A stretch of DNA of 64,000 nt from Pelatocladus maniniholoensis HA4357-MV3 (GCA_019359115.1 JAHHHW010000011.1:1-64000); one strand, 5' to 3'. Shown: positions 1-9,835, counted from the first letter of the stretch. Numbers and translations: made by a program. The notes: generated by a model from the sequence alone, not told the origin.

Positions 1-740
1 CGATTGTTTGACCCTTTTTGCTTATTCTTGAGCCTGCGTTGCAGCAATTTCAGCTTGCGATGCAGTGTGCTTAAAAAACGGGGTCGCTCAATCAGTTCAC
101 CATCACTGGTTGCCGCAAATTTATCTAGACCTAAATCAATTCCTCTGGGGTGTCCACTTGCTACAGTGTCAGGGACATTAACATCACACTCCAAGGTGAG
201 CATCAGGAAATATCCACTAGCCTTACGAACAACTCGAACTTGTTTTACCTTGAAACCGTCCGGAACTTCGCGAGACTTGACGTATTCCATCCAACCAATC
301 TGAGGTAACTTAATTTGATTACCTTTGAGTAGTTGACCTTTTCCTAATTGCGGATACACAAATGAGCGCATCCTGTACTTGTTCTTGAACCTTGGGAAGC
401 CCATCTTTTTACGGCTCATGTCCACAAAAGCAGTTTCCAATTTCCTCAAAACTTGTTGTAATACTTGAGCATTAACGGTTTTAAGTTCTGGAAATTCTGC
501 TTTAGCACGAGTCAACGAATTAGCTTGCTCGTAGTAATTAGGGTAAGGTACATCAACTGGTGTGATGTATTCAGAAACAATGGAACAAGCATTGATGGGA
601 CACTTACGAGAATTGAGCCAATCTTTGCGTTCTCGTAGAGCAAAGTTCCAGACTTTGCGACACACAGTCAAAGTGTGTTCAATCTGTTGAATTTGCTCTT
701 TTGTGGGCATTGCTTTGTACTCGTAAGTTAGGCTCAACAT
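1..740 (-). CDS. tnpB: TnpB-family protein of an IS200/IS605-type element, cut by the window edge
   Basis: Reading leftward from an ATG at 740 there is an open frame of about 246 codons that leaves the window without a stop. It begins MLSLTYEYKAMPTKEQI and contains TVCRKVWNFALRERKDWL, the basic stretch MSRKKMGFPRFKNKYRMRSF and GIDLGLDKFAATSDG, which carries the first RuvC-like catalytic Asp of TnpB. The visible end (KLKLLQRRLKNKQKGSNN) is the usual basic helix before the second catalytic block. In this family TnpB is an RNA-guided nuclease, and its guide RNA overlaps the gene's 3' end, which lies outside this window. No tnpA is seen upstream, so this may be a tnpB-only element. Intactness cannot be judged without the missing C-terminus. 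Confidence 0.9.
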   Translation of the reverse strand, partial: MLSLTYEYKAMPTKEQIQQIEHTLTVCRKVWNFALRERKDWLNSRKCPINACSIVSEYITPVDVPYPNYYEQANSLTRAKAEFPELKTVNAQVLQQVLRKLETAFVDMSRKKMGFPRFKNKYRMRSFVYPQLGKGQLLKGNQIKLPQIGWMEYVKSREVPDGFKVKQVRVVRKASGYFLMLTLECDVNVPDTVASGHPRGIDLGLDKFAATSDGELIERPRFLSTLHRKLKLLQRRLKNKQKGSNN

Positions 741-750
741 TGTTCCATCA

Positions 751-785
751 CCCTCCTACGAAACTATACACTATTTTGTAGGAGG
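751..785 (-). promoter_or_regulatory. Hairpin that masks the tnpB ribosome binding site
   Basis: The arms CCTCCTAC (752-759) and GTAGGAGG (778-785) pair perfectly. On the minus strand the proximal arm is GTAGGAGG, followed about 11 bases later by the tnpB ATG, so it is the Shine-Dalgarno sequence. In an mRNA starting upstream, this stem would bury the ribosome binding site. Inhibitory structures over the start region are known for IS200-type transposases; applying that here is inference. Confidence 0.6.
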
Positions 786-890
786 TTTCCGGGAAAAAGA
801 GATACACTCCTGTAAAACCCCTTAAAGTGTTGCGTTTCATCCCCTCCTTAAAAGGCAGGGGTTCTCACGCTCCCGCGTTACTTTGATAGA
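786..890. mobile_element. Left-end region of the IS200/IS605-type element
   Basis: An imperfect hairpin at 841-861 (CCCCT-CCTT / AAGG-C-AGGGG), followed by GTTCTCACGCTCCCGCGTTA, resembles the subterminal hairpin and end sequence found beside cyanobacterial tnpB genes. The exact cleavage site cannot be fixed without an empty-site comparison. Confidence 0.55.
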
Positions 891-1318
891 AGAAAGATGT
901 TGTTAATAGGCTTCAATAATCAATCCCCTCTAAATATAGGGTACTTGTATTGTAGTTTGTAACAAAAGCTTTCAAGGGTTTGTAGTAAGCAATGCGCGTG
1001 CTTAAATTGAGTCCTGTCTTAACTCACTACAAATACTGCAAACTTAGTGTGACAAAACACTAATTTTCTAATTCCTTTCTACACTTCTAGCAGGAGGCAA
1101 AGCAATTATTTGTGAATAAAAGTATTCTTGCATTTAAGTTTATTACGTTATAATACGCAGGACAAAAAAATGGGAATTCCTCATTTTTCTACTTTCTCCT
1201 ACTGAAAGCTGCTTCCTAACTAATTTAATCAAACAGCGACTACAAACGCTTATTTTATATTCTCAATCAGGCTTTGTATGGAATATAACAAAGTGGTTAA
1301 CAGTTAAAGGAATTATCT
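891..1318. other. Gene-free spacer
   Basis: AT-rich spacer between the insertion element and the response regulator. I see no coding frame, tRNA or strong palindrome. The last bases (AAAGGAATTATCT before the ATG at 1319) give a plausible ribosome binding site for the next gene. Confidence 0.5.
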
Positions 1319-2278
1319 ATGAATAACCCCATTCCCGAACTTGATAAAATATGCCGTCAATTGATGACTTTGGAAAAGCCAAAAAAACAGAAAATTTTAG
1401 TAGTTGATGATGAGCCAGATAATTTGGATCTGTTGTATCGTACTTTCCGCAGAGATTTTCAGGTTTTGAAAGCAGATAGTGGGATGAACGCTTTGCAAGT
1501 TTTAGCAGCAGAAGGTGAAGTAGCAGTTATCATCTCCGATCAGCGAATGCCAGAAATGAAGGGGACTGAATTCCTGAGTAAAACAGTACCTCAGTTTCCC
1601 AACACAATTAGAATTATCCTCACTGGGTTCACTGATATTGAAGACTTAGTAGAAGCGATAAATGCTGGACAGGTATATAAATATATCACAAAGCCTTGGG
1701 ACCCAGCAGAATTAAAAGCTGTGGTACAAAGAGCAGCACAAACCTATGATTTGCTCAAACAACGTACAGAAGAATTATGCCGTGCGAATGCTCAAATGGC
1801 ACTGTTAACTGTTTTGGTGCAGATTGCTCAACAAGGCCTTAGTTTAGAAGCTATTTTAAATCCCATTGCCACAGCTTTTGGTGAAAGTTTCAGCGCCGAT
1901 GGATGTATTTTGCAATTAGTTGAAAATGGTAGTTTGATTGCTACTCAAGGTAGTTACAGCTGTGCGGATTTTGTAGAAAACTGGTTAGCTATTGATCCCT
2001 TGACTAGTGAAGCGATCGCCACTGGTCAAATGCAAGTTTCAGTAAATGTACCCAATGACGAAAAACTTGCTGGTGTCGCACACTATACAGAATCTGGTGT
2101 AGAAGCGCATTTAATTATCCCAATTACCCATACAAGTAATGTTTTGGCAGTTTTGTCTCTCCAGTGGAAAAAGCCCTGCACTTTGCGAGAAGATGAACTT
2201 AAGCTTATTCATTTATCAGCGCAATTGGTAGCCACTGTACTCAGTTGTACTCGATACCATCAGTTAGCCAATGCTTAA
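1319..2278 (+). CDS. Response regulator with REC and GAF-like domains
   Basis: 319 residues. Residues 24-140 form a receiver domain: acidic pair D30/D31, phosphoacceptor D74 in IISDQRMP, switch T102 in IILTGF and K125 in YITKPW. The spacing and the QRMPEMKG/ITKPWDP wording match the receiver subtype common in RpfG/HD-GYP-type regulators. Residues about 155-315 look like a GAF domain (LLTVLVQIAQQGLSLEAILNPIATAF ... VLAVLSLQWKK ... ELKLIHLSAQLVATVL). There is no HD, GGDEF or DNA-binding output domain, so the output is probably through the GAF domain or a partner. It has no kinase next to it; an AAAGGA ribosome binding site precedes the ATG. Confidence 0.85.
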   Translation: MNNPIPELDKICRQLMTLEKPKKQKILVVDDEPDNLDLLYRTFRRDFQVLKADSGMNALQVLAAEGEVAVIISDQRMPEMKGTEFLSKTVPQFPNTIRIILTGFTDIEDLVEAINAGQVYKYITKPWDPAELKAVVQRAAQTYDLLKQRTEELCRANAQMALLTVLVQIAQQGLSLEAILNPIATAFGESFSADGCILQLVENGSLIATQGSYSCADFVENWLAIDPLTSEAIATGQMQVSVNVPNDEKLAGVAHYTESGVEAHLIIPITHTSNVLAVLSLQWKKPCTLREDELKLIHLSAQLVATVLSCTRYHQLANA

Positions 2279-2468
2279 TTGTCAAGAGTCAATTGTCCAT
2301 AGTCCATAGTAGAGAAACTCTTTGTGTCTTAGTGCCTTTGTGTTTAAAAAATTATTTTTTCAAGACCAAGACACTAAGACACCAAGAAATTTTCATTTTC
2401 CAGATTTACACTTTGACCCTTGACCATTGACAATTGACAATTGACCCTCGACTCTTGACTCTTGACCA
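2279..2468. repeat. Short-repeat spacer
   Basis: Built from iterated motifs: GACACTAAGACACCAAG-type words, then CAATTGACAATTGACC and TTGACTCTTGACC. These are degenerate short repeats of the kind found widely between cyanobacterial genes. No coding content. Confidence 0.6.
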
Positions 2469-3161
2469 ATGTCTGATGAAATTCGCAATATCTTTGACCG
2501 TATAGCTCCCATTTATGACCAATTAAACGATTGGTTGAGCTTGGGACAACACCGGGTATGGAAAGAAATGACAGTAAAATGGAGTGAAGCCAAAACCGGA
2601 GATACTTGTCTGGATTTGTGTTGCGGTAGTGGTGATTTAGCCTTTCGGTTAGCACGACGTGTGGGTAAAACTGGACAGGTGTACGGTGTAGATTTTTCGC
2701 CTGCACAATTGAAAATTGCCAAAGAACGCTCTCAAAGCCAGTACCCAACTCCCTCTGTAACCTGGATAGAAGCAGACGTACTCAATTTACCCTTTGAAGA
2801 CAACAAATTTGACGCTGCTACGATGGGGTATGGTTTACGAAATGTTATAGATATTCAGCGTAGCCTCAAAGAATTACACCGTGTCCTCAAAAAAGGTGCT
2901 AAAGCAGCAATTCTAGATTTTCATCGTCCTAAAAATTCGACTGCTCGAACTTTTCAACAATGGTATCTGGATCATCTTGTTGTACCAATTGCCGAGCAAA
3001 TGGGTTTAAAAGAAGAATATGCTTATATTAGTCCCAGCTTAGACCGCTTTCCTTCAGGAGAAAAGCAGGTAGAAACAGCTCTCGCCGTTGGCTTTGCAAC
3101 TGCCACACACTACCCCATCGCGAACGATATGATGGGAGTGCTGGTGCTAACGAAAGCTTAG
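2469..3161 (+). CDS. menG: Demethylmenaquinone/phytyl-naphthoquinone methyltransferase (UbiE/MenG family)
   Basis: 230 residues, the normal length for the family. It is a class I SAM-dependent methyltransferase. The N-terminal signature IRNIFDRIAPIYDQLND and the SAM-binding motif LDLCCGSGDLAFRLA are present, followed by VYGVDFSPAQL and the post-motif region ATMGYGLRNV that is diagnostic of UbiE/MenG. In cyanobacteria this enzyme makes the last methylation of phylloquinone, the A1 cofactor of photosystem I. The substrate is inferred from lineage, because the motif set does not separate naphthoquinone from benzoquinone substrates. It has a short repeat-rich spacer on both sides and no clear operon partner. 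Confidence 0.9.
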   Translation: MSDEIRNIFDRIAPIYDQLNDWLSLGQHRVWKEMTVKWSEAKTGDTCLDLCCGSGDLAFRLARRVGKTGQVYGVDFSPAQLKIAKERSQSQYPTPSVTWIEADVLNLPFEDNKFDAATMGYGLRNVIDIQRSLKELHRVLKKGAKAAILDFHRPKNSTARTFQQWYLDHLVVPIAEQMGLKEEYAYISPSLDRFPSGEKQVETALAVGFATATHYPIANDMMGVLVLTKA

Positions 3162-3238
3162 TAGTTGTTAGTTATTAGTGATTAGCTAATGACCAATGAC
3201 CAATGACTAATGACTAATGACAATTAACTCTTGACAAA

Positions 3239-4480
3239 ATGAGTTTTGATTGGTCTCATCTTTGGCTGTACGTCTCTCCCCCAATCTTGGGTGGGGTAAT
3301 TGGCTATTTCACTAACGATATAGCCATCAAAATGTTGTTTCGTCCTTACCGAGCAATTTACATCGCTGGACGAAGGATTCCGTTTACCCCTGGACTGATT
3401 CCCCGCAACCAGGAACGTCTTGCCAAAAATATCTCTAATACGATTATGCGATCGCTGTTAACACCAGAAGAACTACAGAATCTGGCGCGGCGACTCCTAC
3501 AAACAGAACGTGTGCAATCAGCGATTCTCTGGTTGCTACAAATGGCAATTGATCAGGTAAAAGCTGATCGCGAGCAAAAAACTGCCAAAATTGTCGCAAA
3601 TATTTTGCGTGATTTGTTAGGTGAATCACTACCTCGTCTGTTAAAAGTTTTAGCACGACGGGAAGATTTTTTAGAAGTGCAGATCAATCAAATTTTTGAT
3701 CAAGTATTATTAGAATTTCAATTGAGTGAAGAACAAGCTTCTCGCCTTGCTGATTGGTTATTAGAAACTGTCTTACCACCTGATATCATCCGACAGGGAG
3801 TCATTAATTTTTTGACCGATCGCACAATTCAAACTATAGATGAAAGTTTTCGAGAAAAAACTAGTGGTACTTACTGGGTAGTTGCTAATTTATTTGGTTT
3901 ACGTAATAGCTTAAGCCGCTTGCGAACTTACTGTTTAGATGAAAAAGAAGCCACAAACCGAAGATTACAGGAGTTGATTCTAGAATTACAAGTACGCGAT
4001 CGCATCAAAATTTTACTGCAAGATATAGCTTTACAAAACTTACCTATAAGTACAGTCCGACAGCTACGAAAAACTACCCGTGAAAGCGTTCGTCAATACA
4101 TACAAATACGTGGTGGAGAATTATTACAAGGATTTAGTGATTCGGTTAACTGGGAAAATATTGCTGTCTTATTAGTCAATCGCCTCAGTAATTCTGCTGT
4201 TGTTAATACTTCTTTAGAAGTAGTGAGTCTAGAATTAGCATTAATCTTAGAACGATATTTAGAAAGAGATTTAGAAGCGATAGTTGCTCAAGCGATACCA
4301 ATTTTATCAATTGATCAAGTAATTATTGACCGCGTTAAATCAACTTCACCTGCTGATTTAGAAGCTGCTATTGAAGGAATTGTTAAAAATGAATTACAGG
4401 CAATAGTGACTTTAGGTGGAATTCTAGGTTTTGTTGTAGGCTTATTTCAAACAGCGTTTATTTATTTTAGTCAATTATAA
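3239..4480 (+). CDS. DUF445 family membrane protein
   Basis: 413 residues. The N-terminus [27 protein letters not shown] followed by [22 protein letters not shown] is the conserved DUF445 opening: a membrane segment, then a cytoplasmic loop. The middle (about 80-370) is amphipathic and helical with few aromatic residues. The last 25 residues ([21 protein letters not shown]) form a second membrane helix. The protein is therefore anchored at both ends. The family is widespread in bacteria and has no settled biochemical role. It starts about 77 bp after menG on the same strand, so joint transcription is possible. Confidence 0.85.
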   Translation: MSFDWSHLWLYVSPPILGGVIGYFTNDIAIKMLFRPYRAIYIAGRRIPFTPGLIPRNQERLAKNISNTIMRSLLTPEELQNLARRLLQTERVQSAILWLLQMAIDQVKADREQKTAKIVANILRDLLGESLPRLLKVLARREDFLEVQINQIFDQVLLEFQLSEEQASRLADWLLETVLPPDIIRQGVINFLTDRTIQTIDESFREKTSGTYWVVANLFGLRNSLSRLRTYCLDEKEATNRRLQELILELQVRDRIKILLQDIALQNLPISTVRQLRKTTRESVRQYIQIRGGELLQGFSDSVNWENIAVLLVNRLSNSAVVNTSLEVVSLELALILERYLERDLEAIVAQAIPILSIDQVIIDRVKSTSPADLEAAIEGIVKNELQAIVTLGGILGFVVGLFQTAFIYFSQL

Positions 4481-4551
4481 GTAGTATTTTTTCAACTTTG
4501 AATTAGGGGTCTGTGGGAAAATAGCACTCCTAAATCATTCGTTAAACACAA

Positions 4552-4732
4552 GATCCCCGACTTCTTAAAGGATACAGCTGGCGAATAGGAGGTCTGACCC
4601 CTCGTTGATCACAAATTGAATTGTAGAGACGTAGCAATGCTACGTCTCTACATCTGATCAAACGACGAAAAATCGTTCATGAGGGGTGTCACCCCTGATT
4701 CGCCAGCTGTATCCTTTAAGAAGTCGGGGATC
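4552..4732. repeat. 181-bp palindromic element with perfect 35-bp terminal inverted repeats
   Basis: Arms 4552-4586 and 4698-4732 are exact reverse complements (starting GATCCCCGACTTCTTAAAGG). Inside is a second perfect 15-bp inverted repeat, 4622-4636 with 4638-4652 (TGTAGAGACGTAGCA). The whole element can fold into one long cruciform. It has no coding capacity, so it looks like a non-autonomous MITE-like element. A short relative with the same end sequence is at 19139-19170. Confidence 0.8.
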
Positions 4733-4815
4733 GTTGCTTTCTATGCTTTGCTTTGTGTTGATCTGTGTGTAATAAAATATGATCTTTCTCAAAGCTTTTA
4801 TTCACAGCAAATGTA

Positions 4816-5115
4816 ATGGAAAATTCTATAGGTCAAAGACTAGAACGATACACTGTCAAAAGTCCCCAAGAAGTTCTGCTGGTGACGCTAGAAATCGCTG
4901 GTGAAGAAGATCAAATAGCTATATTTAAAGGTTTTTCCAGTTCTTTGATGCGTCCTACTGCTTTTGATCCAGATGTACCTGTTTTACCAGAGGAAGCAAA
5001 TATTCTCAAAATTGACATAGTTGCGAGTCCTTATAATCCGGAAGCACCCCACTATATTCAACAAGGACTGACTTGGAAAGATATGGAAACTCTGCTGTCT
5101 CAACTTCGTATATAG
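4816..5115 (+). CDS. Small conserved-looking protein of unknown function
   Basis: 99 residues, starting ATG with MENSIGQRLERYTVKSPQEVLLVTLEIAGEEDQIAIFKGF. The composition is that of a soluble mixed alpha/beta protein, with no signal peptide or membrane segment. Its reading frame is well used: no rare runs, a clean stop, and the next repeat begins just after the stop. The text resembles small cyanobacterial proteins that also occur in plastid lineages, but I do not recognise a named family with certainty. It sits between a palindromic element and a heptamer repeat, and has no operon partner. Confidence 0.65.
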   Translation: MENSIGQRLERYTVKSPQEVLLVTLEIAGEEDQIAIFKGFSSSLMRPTAFDPDVPVLPEEANILKIDIVASPYNPEAPHYIQQGLTWKDMETLLSQLRI

Positions 5116-5455
5116 GGGATTGGGGATTGGGGATTGGGGATTGGAGAATCCCTTATCCCCAATCCCTATACTCATAAAAAGCAAAACAGCTTGTTCACAA
5201 ATCACAAAATTATGTTAATTTATTATGAATAATCATAACAATTCCCCATAAATATCTTTTTCAGTAACCACTCTAGGGTAATTTTTTCTTTTTAATACCA
5301 CTAACAAATAAGTAGGCAAAGCAAACGTGTTTAAAGTCGCGTTTGTTTAAGGTTGACTCAACCTGAAAAGCCTGGGAACGTGAGGAGTAGATGGTGTTAG
5401 CAAGACCGTAAAGCGACAATTTTATTTTTACATTCACACACACTCTCTCTTGATC
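5114..5455. other. Spacer with heptamer repeat, upstream of guaA
   Basis: Four tandem copies of GGGGATT (5115-5142) follow the stop of the previous gene; this is a typical short tandem repeat of filamentous cyanobacteria. The remaining 300 bp is the guaA leader. I looked for a purine riboswitch and see none. Confidence 0.6.
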
Positions 5456-7078
5456 ATGAGTACAGCGGTGACCCTACCAACAGAAGAAGCGTCTCAAGTA
5501 GTAGAAGATTTGGGACAAATTAATCGCCAAATGATTGTAATCCTCGATTTTGGCTCTCAGTATTCTGAACTGATTGCGCGCCGAATTCGAGAAACTCAAG
5601 TTTATTCCGAAGTTCTTTCCTATCGCACCACCATTGAACAGCTGCAAAAGCTGAATCCTAAAGGGATCATCCTCTCTGGCGGTCCCAGCTCAGTTTATGA
5701 TCAAGGCGCTCCTAAATGTAACCCAGAAATTTGGCATTTGGGAATTCCCATCCTGGGCGTTTGCTATGGTATGCAACTGATGGTGCAGCAGTTGGGTGGG
5801 GAAGTAGCCAGAGCTGATCGAGCTGAGTATGGTAAGGCATCATTATATATAGATGATCCCACAGACTTGTTGACCAACGTTGAAAATGGCACAACTATGT
5901 GGATGAGTCATGGTGACTCAGTAACAACAATGCCATCAGGGTTTGAATTATTGGCACATACAGATAATACTCCTTGTGCTGCGATCGCTGATCACAATCG
6001 CAAACTCTATGGTGTGCAGTTCCATCCAGAGGTAGTGCATTCTATCGGTGGTCTGCCATTAATTCGCAATTTTGTTTACCATATTTGCGAGTGTGAACCT
6101 ACTTGGACAACGGCCGCTTTTGTCGAAGAATCAATTCGCGAAATTCGCGCCAAAGTCGGCGACAAGCGAGTGCTGCTGGCTTTGTCTGGTGGTGTTGATT
6201 CCTCAACCCTCGCTTTTCTGATGCATAAAGCGATCGGTGATCAATTAACCTGTGTATTTATTGACCAAGGCTTCATGCGTAAGTATGAACCAGAGCGGTT
6301 ATTGAAATTATTCCAAGAGCAATTCCATATACCTGTAGAGTACGTTAATGCTCGCGATCGCTTCTTGAATTCTCTAAATAAGATTACTGAACCTGAACAA
6401 AAACGCCGTATAATTGGACACGAATTTATTCGAGTGTTTGAAGAAGAATCCAGACGCCTTGGGCCTTTTGATTATTTGGCGCAAGGCACACTATATCCAG
6501 ACGTGATTGAATCTGCTGACACCAACGTTGATCCCCAGACAGGAGAACGGGTAGCAGTGAAAATCAAGAGCCATCATAATGTCGGTGGTTTGCCCAAAGA
6601 CCTACGATTTAAACTGGTAGAACCACTGCGGAAACTATTTAAAGATGAAGTCCGTAAAGTTGGGCGTTCTATCGGTTTACCAGAAGAAATCGTGCAGCGT
6701 CACCCCTTTCCTGGCCCAGGTTTAGCGATTCGGATTTTAGGTGAAATTACTGCCGAACGCTTAAAGATTTTGCGGGATGCTGATTTAATTGTGCGACAAG
6801 AAATTAATCAGCGAGGCTTGTACCATGACTACTGGCAAGCTTTTGCCGTATTGTTGCCAATTAAAAGCGTGGGCGTCATGGGTGATCAACGTACCTACGC
6901 CTATCCCATCGTCTTACGCATTGTCACAAGTGAAGATGGGATGACAGCAGACTGGGCGCGTGTACCATACGATGTACTAGAAGTTATTTCCAACCGGATT
7001 GTTAACGAAGTCAAAGGAGTTAACCGTGTAGTTTACGATATTACCTCCAAGCCACCTGGAACTATTGAGTGGGAATAG
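5456..7078 (+). CDS. guaA: GMP synthase (glutamine-hydrolysing)
   Basis: 540 residues from the ATG at 5456; a TTG two codons earlier is less likely. It converts XMP to GMP with glutamine and ATP. Residues about 20-215 are the class I glutamine amidotransferase: the catalytic Cys in ILGVCYGMQ, and His/Glu in [10 protein letters not shown]. The ATP pyrophosphatase domain follows with the P-loop [15 protein letters not shown], and then the C-terminal dimerisation domain with [15 protein letters not shown] and the final KPPGTIEWE. All signature parts are present and the length is usual. It is a single-gene unit flanked by repeats. Confidence 0.97.
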   Translation: MSTAVTLPTEEASQVVEDLGQINRQMIVILDFGSQYSELIARRIRETQVYSEVLSYRTTIEQLQKLNPKGIILSGGPSSVYDQGAPKCNPEIWHLGIPILGVCYGMQLMVQQLGGEVARADRAEYGKASLYIDDPTDLLTNVENGTTMWMSHGDSVTTMPSGFELLAHTDNTPCAAIADHNRKLYGVQFHPEVVHSIGGLPLIRNFVYHICECEPTWTTAAFVEESIREIRAKVGDKRVLLALSGGVDSSTLAFLMHKAIGDQLTCVFIDQGFMRKYEPERLLKLFQEQFHIPVEYVNARDRFLNSLNKITEPEQKRRIIGHEFIRVFEEESRRLGPFDYLAQGTLYPDVIESADTNVDPQTGERVAVKIKSHHNVGGLPKDLRFKLVEPLRKLFKDEVRKVGRSIGLPEEIVQRHPFPGPGLAIRILGEITAERLKILRDADLIVRQEINQRGLYHDYWQAFAVLLPIKSVGVMGDQRTYAYPIVLRIVTSEDGMTADWARVPYDVLEVISNRIVNEVKGVNRVVYDITSKPPGTIEWE

Positions 7079-7103
7079 GACTGGGGACCGGGGATGGGGA
7101 ATA

Positions 7104-7253
7104 ATATCATGTCCGCATAATTTAGTTATGATTCCCAAAGTTATTGCACCCCACCCCGCCAAAGCTACGCTTTGTCTCCCCTCCCCGCTTGCGGGGAGGG
7201 GATTAAGGGGTGGGGTTCTTCGGGTTTAATAAGTAATCAAGCGGACATGATAT
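7104..7253. repeat. 150-bp element with 13-bp terminal inverted repeats
   Basis: ATATCATGTCCGC at 7104-7116 is matched by its exact reverse complement at 7241-7253. The interior contains a G/C-rich hairpin (CCCTCCCCGCTTGCGGGGAGGG) core at about 7178-7201. There is no coding capacity. It fills most of the space between the convergent guaA and the histidine kinase gene, so it may also end transcription from both sides. Confidence 0.7.
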
Positions 7254-7372
7254 AAGGGAGCAGGGATCGCGAATAAGGGAGAAATTCAAAATTCACGCAT
7301 TGGGAAGAGGGACAAGGGAGCGGGGAGACGTGAGGACACGCGGAGAATAACCAATCCTCAATCCTCAATCCC

Positions 7373-9361
7373 CTATCCCCTAAATGGCAACAAAATGGTG
7401 AAAGTCGTACCTTTACCTTCACCATCACTAGTTGCTTGAATAGTTCCGCCATGTAATTCTACTAAATGACGAGCGATCGCTAAACCTAATCCTAAGCCAC
7501 CTTGTTCATAGGAACCTGCTTGACGATAACGTTCAAAAACGTGGGGTAGAAAGTCGGGACTGATACCAATACCCGTGTCAGTAACGGTGATTTGAGCATA
7601 GAAGTTAGACGCGGAGAGTCTTTCATTGAAGTCCCCCATGTCTTTCTTGTCCTCCCGTTCCCCTCCTATTCCCACTTCCCATATCCGTTCTAATCGTATT
7701 TCTACTCTCCCACCTTCAGGAGTGAACTTAATCGCATTGGAAAGCACATTTCCTAAAATTTGTTGCAAACGATTTGGATCGCCGACAATTGGTGGAATTG
7801 CATCATCCAGGTTAGACTCTAGGGTAATTCTTTTGGCATTAGCACTGGGATAGGCTGTTTCTAATGCTGTTAGAATAATGGTGACAAGATTGACTTGACA
7901 TAGCTGAAGTTGTAGTTTCCCTTGGATGATGCGAGACATATTCAGCAAATCATCTATGAGTTTTGCTTGAGATAAAGCGTTGCGTTCGATAGTTTGCAAA
8001 GCACGGATGGTAGTTGCTTCATCTTGTCTGCGACTTTGTAGTAATTTCGCCCAACCCAAAATGGCATTTAGAGGAGAACGCAGATCATGGGATACCATAG
8101 CTACAAACTCATCTTTAGCAAGGTTTGCTGCTTCTGCTTCTGCACGAGCTGCTTGTTCAAGTTGAAAAAGACGGCTACGTTCTACTTCTAATTGTTTGCG
8201 ATCGTTGATATCTGTACTTGTGCCAAACCATTTTACGATCTGTCCTTGCTCATCTTTTTTGGGCAAAGCTCTAGCTAAAAACCAATGATAAGTTTGATCA
8301 TAACAGCGATAGCGTAATTCTACTTCATAGGCTTTTCCTGTATTTAAAGACTGTGTAAATGTTTGCATGGCTAGTTGGATATCCTCTGGATGCACAACTT
8401 CCATCCAACCAGATCCCATTCCTTGATCAATGTTTTGTCCAGTAAATTCATACCATCGTTGATTGAGATATTCAAATTCACCATTCGCATCACAAATCCA
8501 GACTATTTGTGGTATGGCTTCAGATAAAAAACGGTAGCGTTCTTCGCTTTCCCGTAATGCTTGTTCTATCTGCTTTTTTTTAGTGACATCCCGCCAAGAT
8601 GCGACAAAGCCATCTCCCAACTTGGCTACACGGATATCAAAGGCTCTAGTAAATAGTTGTTTACCAAATATATCTGTGTAGATCAATGATTCTTTCACAA
8701 ATGGTTTGCCTGTATTTACAACCTGACAATATTGATCAAATAAGCCATATTTTCGATGTCCAGGTAAAATTTCGCATAAATTTTTACCTAGTTGTTCTTC
8801 TTTGATGATCAGGTTAGATTCACAAGCTGCTGCGTTCAAATAATCTATTCTAAAATCTAAGATTTCCCCTGCTTCGTTGCGAATTGCTGAGTAAATACCT
8901 AAGCACTCCAACATATTTTCAACAGAGGTACGGAAACGTTCTTCACTATGTTGTAGCTTCTGGCGTAGTTGGGCATTTTCAATCGTAGACTGAATAGTAA
9001 AACGTAGATTTTCTGCTGTGATATCTCCTTTCACCAAGTAGTCTTGAACACCACTTTTCATTGCCTGTACAGCAACAGTTTCATTACCATGTCCTGTTAA
9101 CATAATTACGGCTGACATAGTTGCTTGAAGTTGCTGTTTGAGTTCTTCTATAAACTCTAACCCGTCCATATCTGGCAACAAAAAGTCCAATAATATAATA
9201 TCTGGCTGGATTTGCTGACACAGTTGTAGCGCACTTTCCCCTGTTTCCTCTTCCAGAATTTTGTACTGATGTTGTGGATCTTGCAAAAGATAGCGGCGAT
9301 AGACTGCACGGTCTTCCGGACAATCATCAATAATTAAGATAATTAACTGTTGTTGCACCAT
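7373..9361 (-). CDS. Histidine kinase with receiver, two PAS domains and HisKA/HATPase
   Basis: 662 residues from the ATG at 9361, which lies just 2 bases after the stop of the upstream response regulator. A longer frame to 9406 would overlap that gene and begins with GTG, so it is rejected. Domain order: REC 4-125 (D12/D13, phosphoacceptor D59 in IILLDFLLPD, T89, K111), PAS/PAC about 140-275, PAS about 280-400 (IPQIVWICDANGEFEYLNQRWYEFTGQ), HisKA with VSHDLRSPLNAIL, HATPase with the N box NRLQQILGNVLSNAIKF and DTGIGIS/GLGLGLAI. It is cytoplasmic, without membrane segments. The N-terminal REC suggests it receives phosphate from, or competes with, the phytochrome/RcpB pair encoded upstream on the same strand. 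Confidence 0.92.
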   Translation of the reverse strand: MVQQQLIILIIDDCPEDRAVYRRYLLQDPQHQYKILEEETGESALQLCQQIQPDIILLDFLLPDMDGLEFIEELKQQLQATMSAVIMLTGHGNETVAVQAMKSGVQDYLVKGDITAENLRFTIQSTIENAQLRQKLQHSEERFRTSVENMLECLGIYSAIRNEAGEILDFRIDYLNAAACESNLIIKEEQLGKNLCEILPGHRKYGLFDQYCQVVNTGKPFVKESLIYTDIFGKQLFTRAFDIRVAKLGDGFVASWRDVTKKKQIEQALRESEERYRFLSEAIPQIVWICDANGEFEYLNQRWYEFTGQNIDQGMGSGWMEVVHPEDIQLAMQTFTQSLNTGKAYEVELRYRCYDQTYHWFLARALPKKDEQGQIVKWFGTSTDINDRKQLEVERSRLFQLEQAARAEAEAANLAKDEFVAMVSHDLRSPLNAILGWAKLLQSRRQDEATTIRALQTIERNALSQAKLIDDLLNMSRIIQGKLQLQLCQVNLVTIILTALETAYPSANAKRITLESNLDDAIPPIVGDPNRLQQILGNVLSNAIKFTPEGGRVEIRLERIWEVGIGGEREDKKDMGDFNERLSASNFYAQITVTDTGIGISPDFLPHVFERYRQAGSYEQGGLGLGLAIARHLVELHGGTIQATSDGEGKGTTFTILLPFRG

Positions 9362-9363
9362 GA

Positions 9364-9819
9364 CTACCTGCCGATAGTATCGGGAAGAACCACAATATCT
9401 AACCAATAAGTAAGGAAACTTTGTAGAGTTTGTTTTAATTTGTTGATGTCAATTGGTTTGAGAATATAACTAGCAACACTATTGCGATAACATATTTCAA
9501 TATCTCTGGGATTAGAAGAAGTGGTAAATACTATAACAGGAATATCTTTAAGATTTTGATCCTGCTTAATTTGTTCTAATAATTCTCGCCCATCTGTTCC
9601 TGGCAAGTTCAGATCAAGTAAAATTAGTGAAGGACGAGGGGCATTTTTAGGATCGCTGTAGTCTCCAGTCTGGTAAAGATAGTCTAGCGCCTCGTCACCA
9701 TCAGCACAACGAATAATAGGATTTTGCACTTTTTGACGATATATAACTCGCCGCAAAGCTTCAAAATCTTCGTCGCTGTCTTCAATTACAAGGATTAATT
9801 GAGTACTATTGCCAATCAT
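9364..9819 (-). CDS. rcpB: Phytochrome-partner response regulator (Rcp type)
   Basis: 151 residues, a stand-alone receiver domain: acidic E13/D14, phosphoacceptor D69 in [10 protein letters not shown], then [29 protein letters not shown], which is the Rcp1/RcpA/RcpB-type ending with a C-terminal dimerisation extension. The insert [28 protein letters not shown] is also typical of this subgroup. It lies about 260 bp downstream of the CphB-type phytochrome on the same strand, the arrangement known as cphB-rcpB in Calothrix, and 2 bp upstream of the hybrid histidine kinase. The symbol rests on that context. Confidence 0.85.
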   Translation of the reverse strand: MIGNSTQLILVIEDSDEDFEALRRVIYRQKVQNPIIRCADGDEALDYLYQTGDYSDPKNAPRPSLILLDLNLPGTDGRELLEQIKQDQNLKDIPVIVFTTSSNPRDIEICYRNSVASYILKPIDINKLKQTLQSFLTYWLDIVVLPDTIGR

Positions 9820-9835
9820 AAGAATTATGAAGGAT

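Noticed and set aside
4-303. Plus-strand frame of 99 codons
   Set aside because: It is antisense to the clear TnpB frame on the minus strand.
9362-9406. N-terminal extension of the hybrid histidine kinase (GTG at 9406)
   Set aside because: It overlaps the end of the upstream regulator gene and adds residues outside the receiver fold; the ATG at 9361 fits better.
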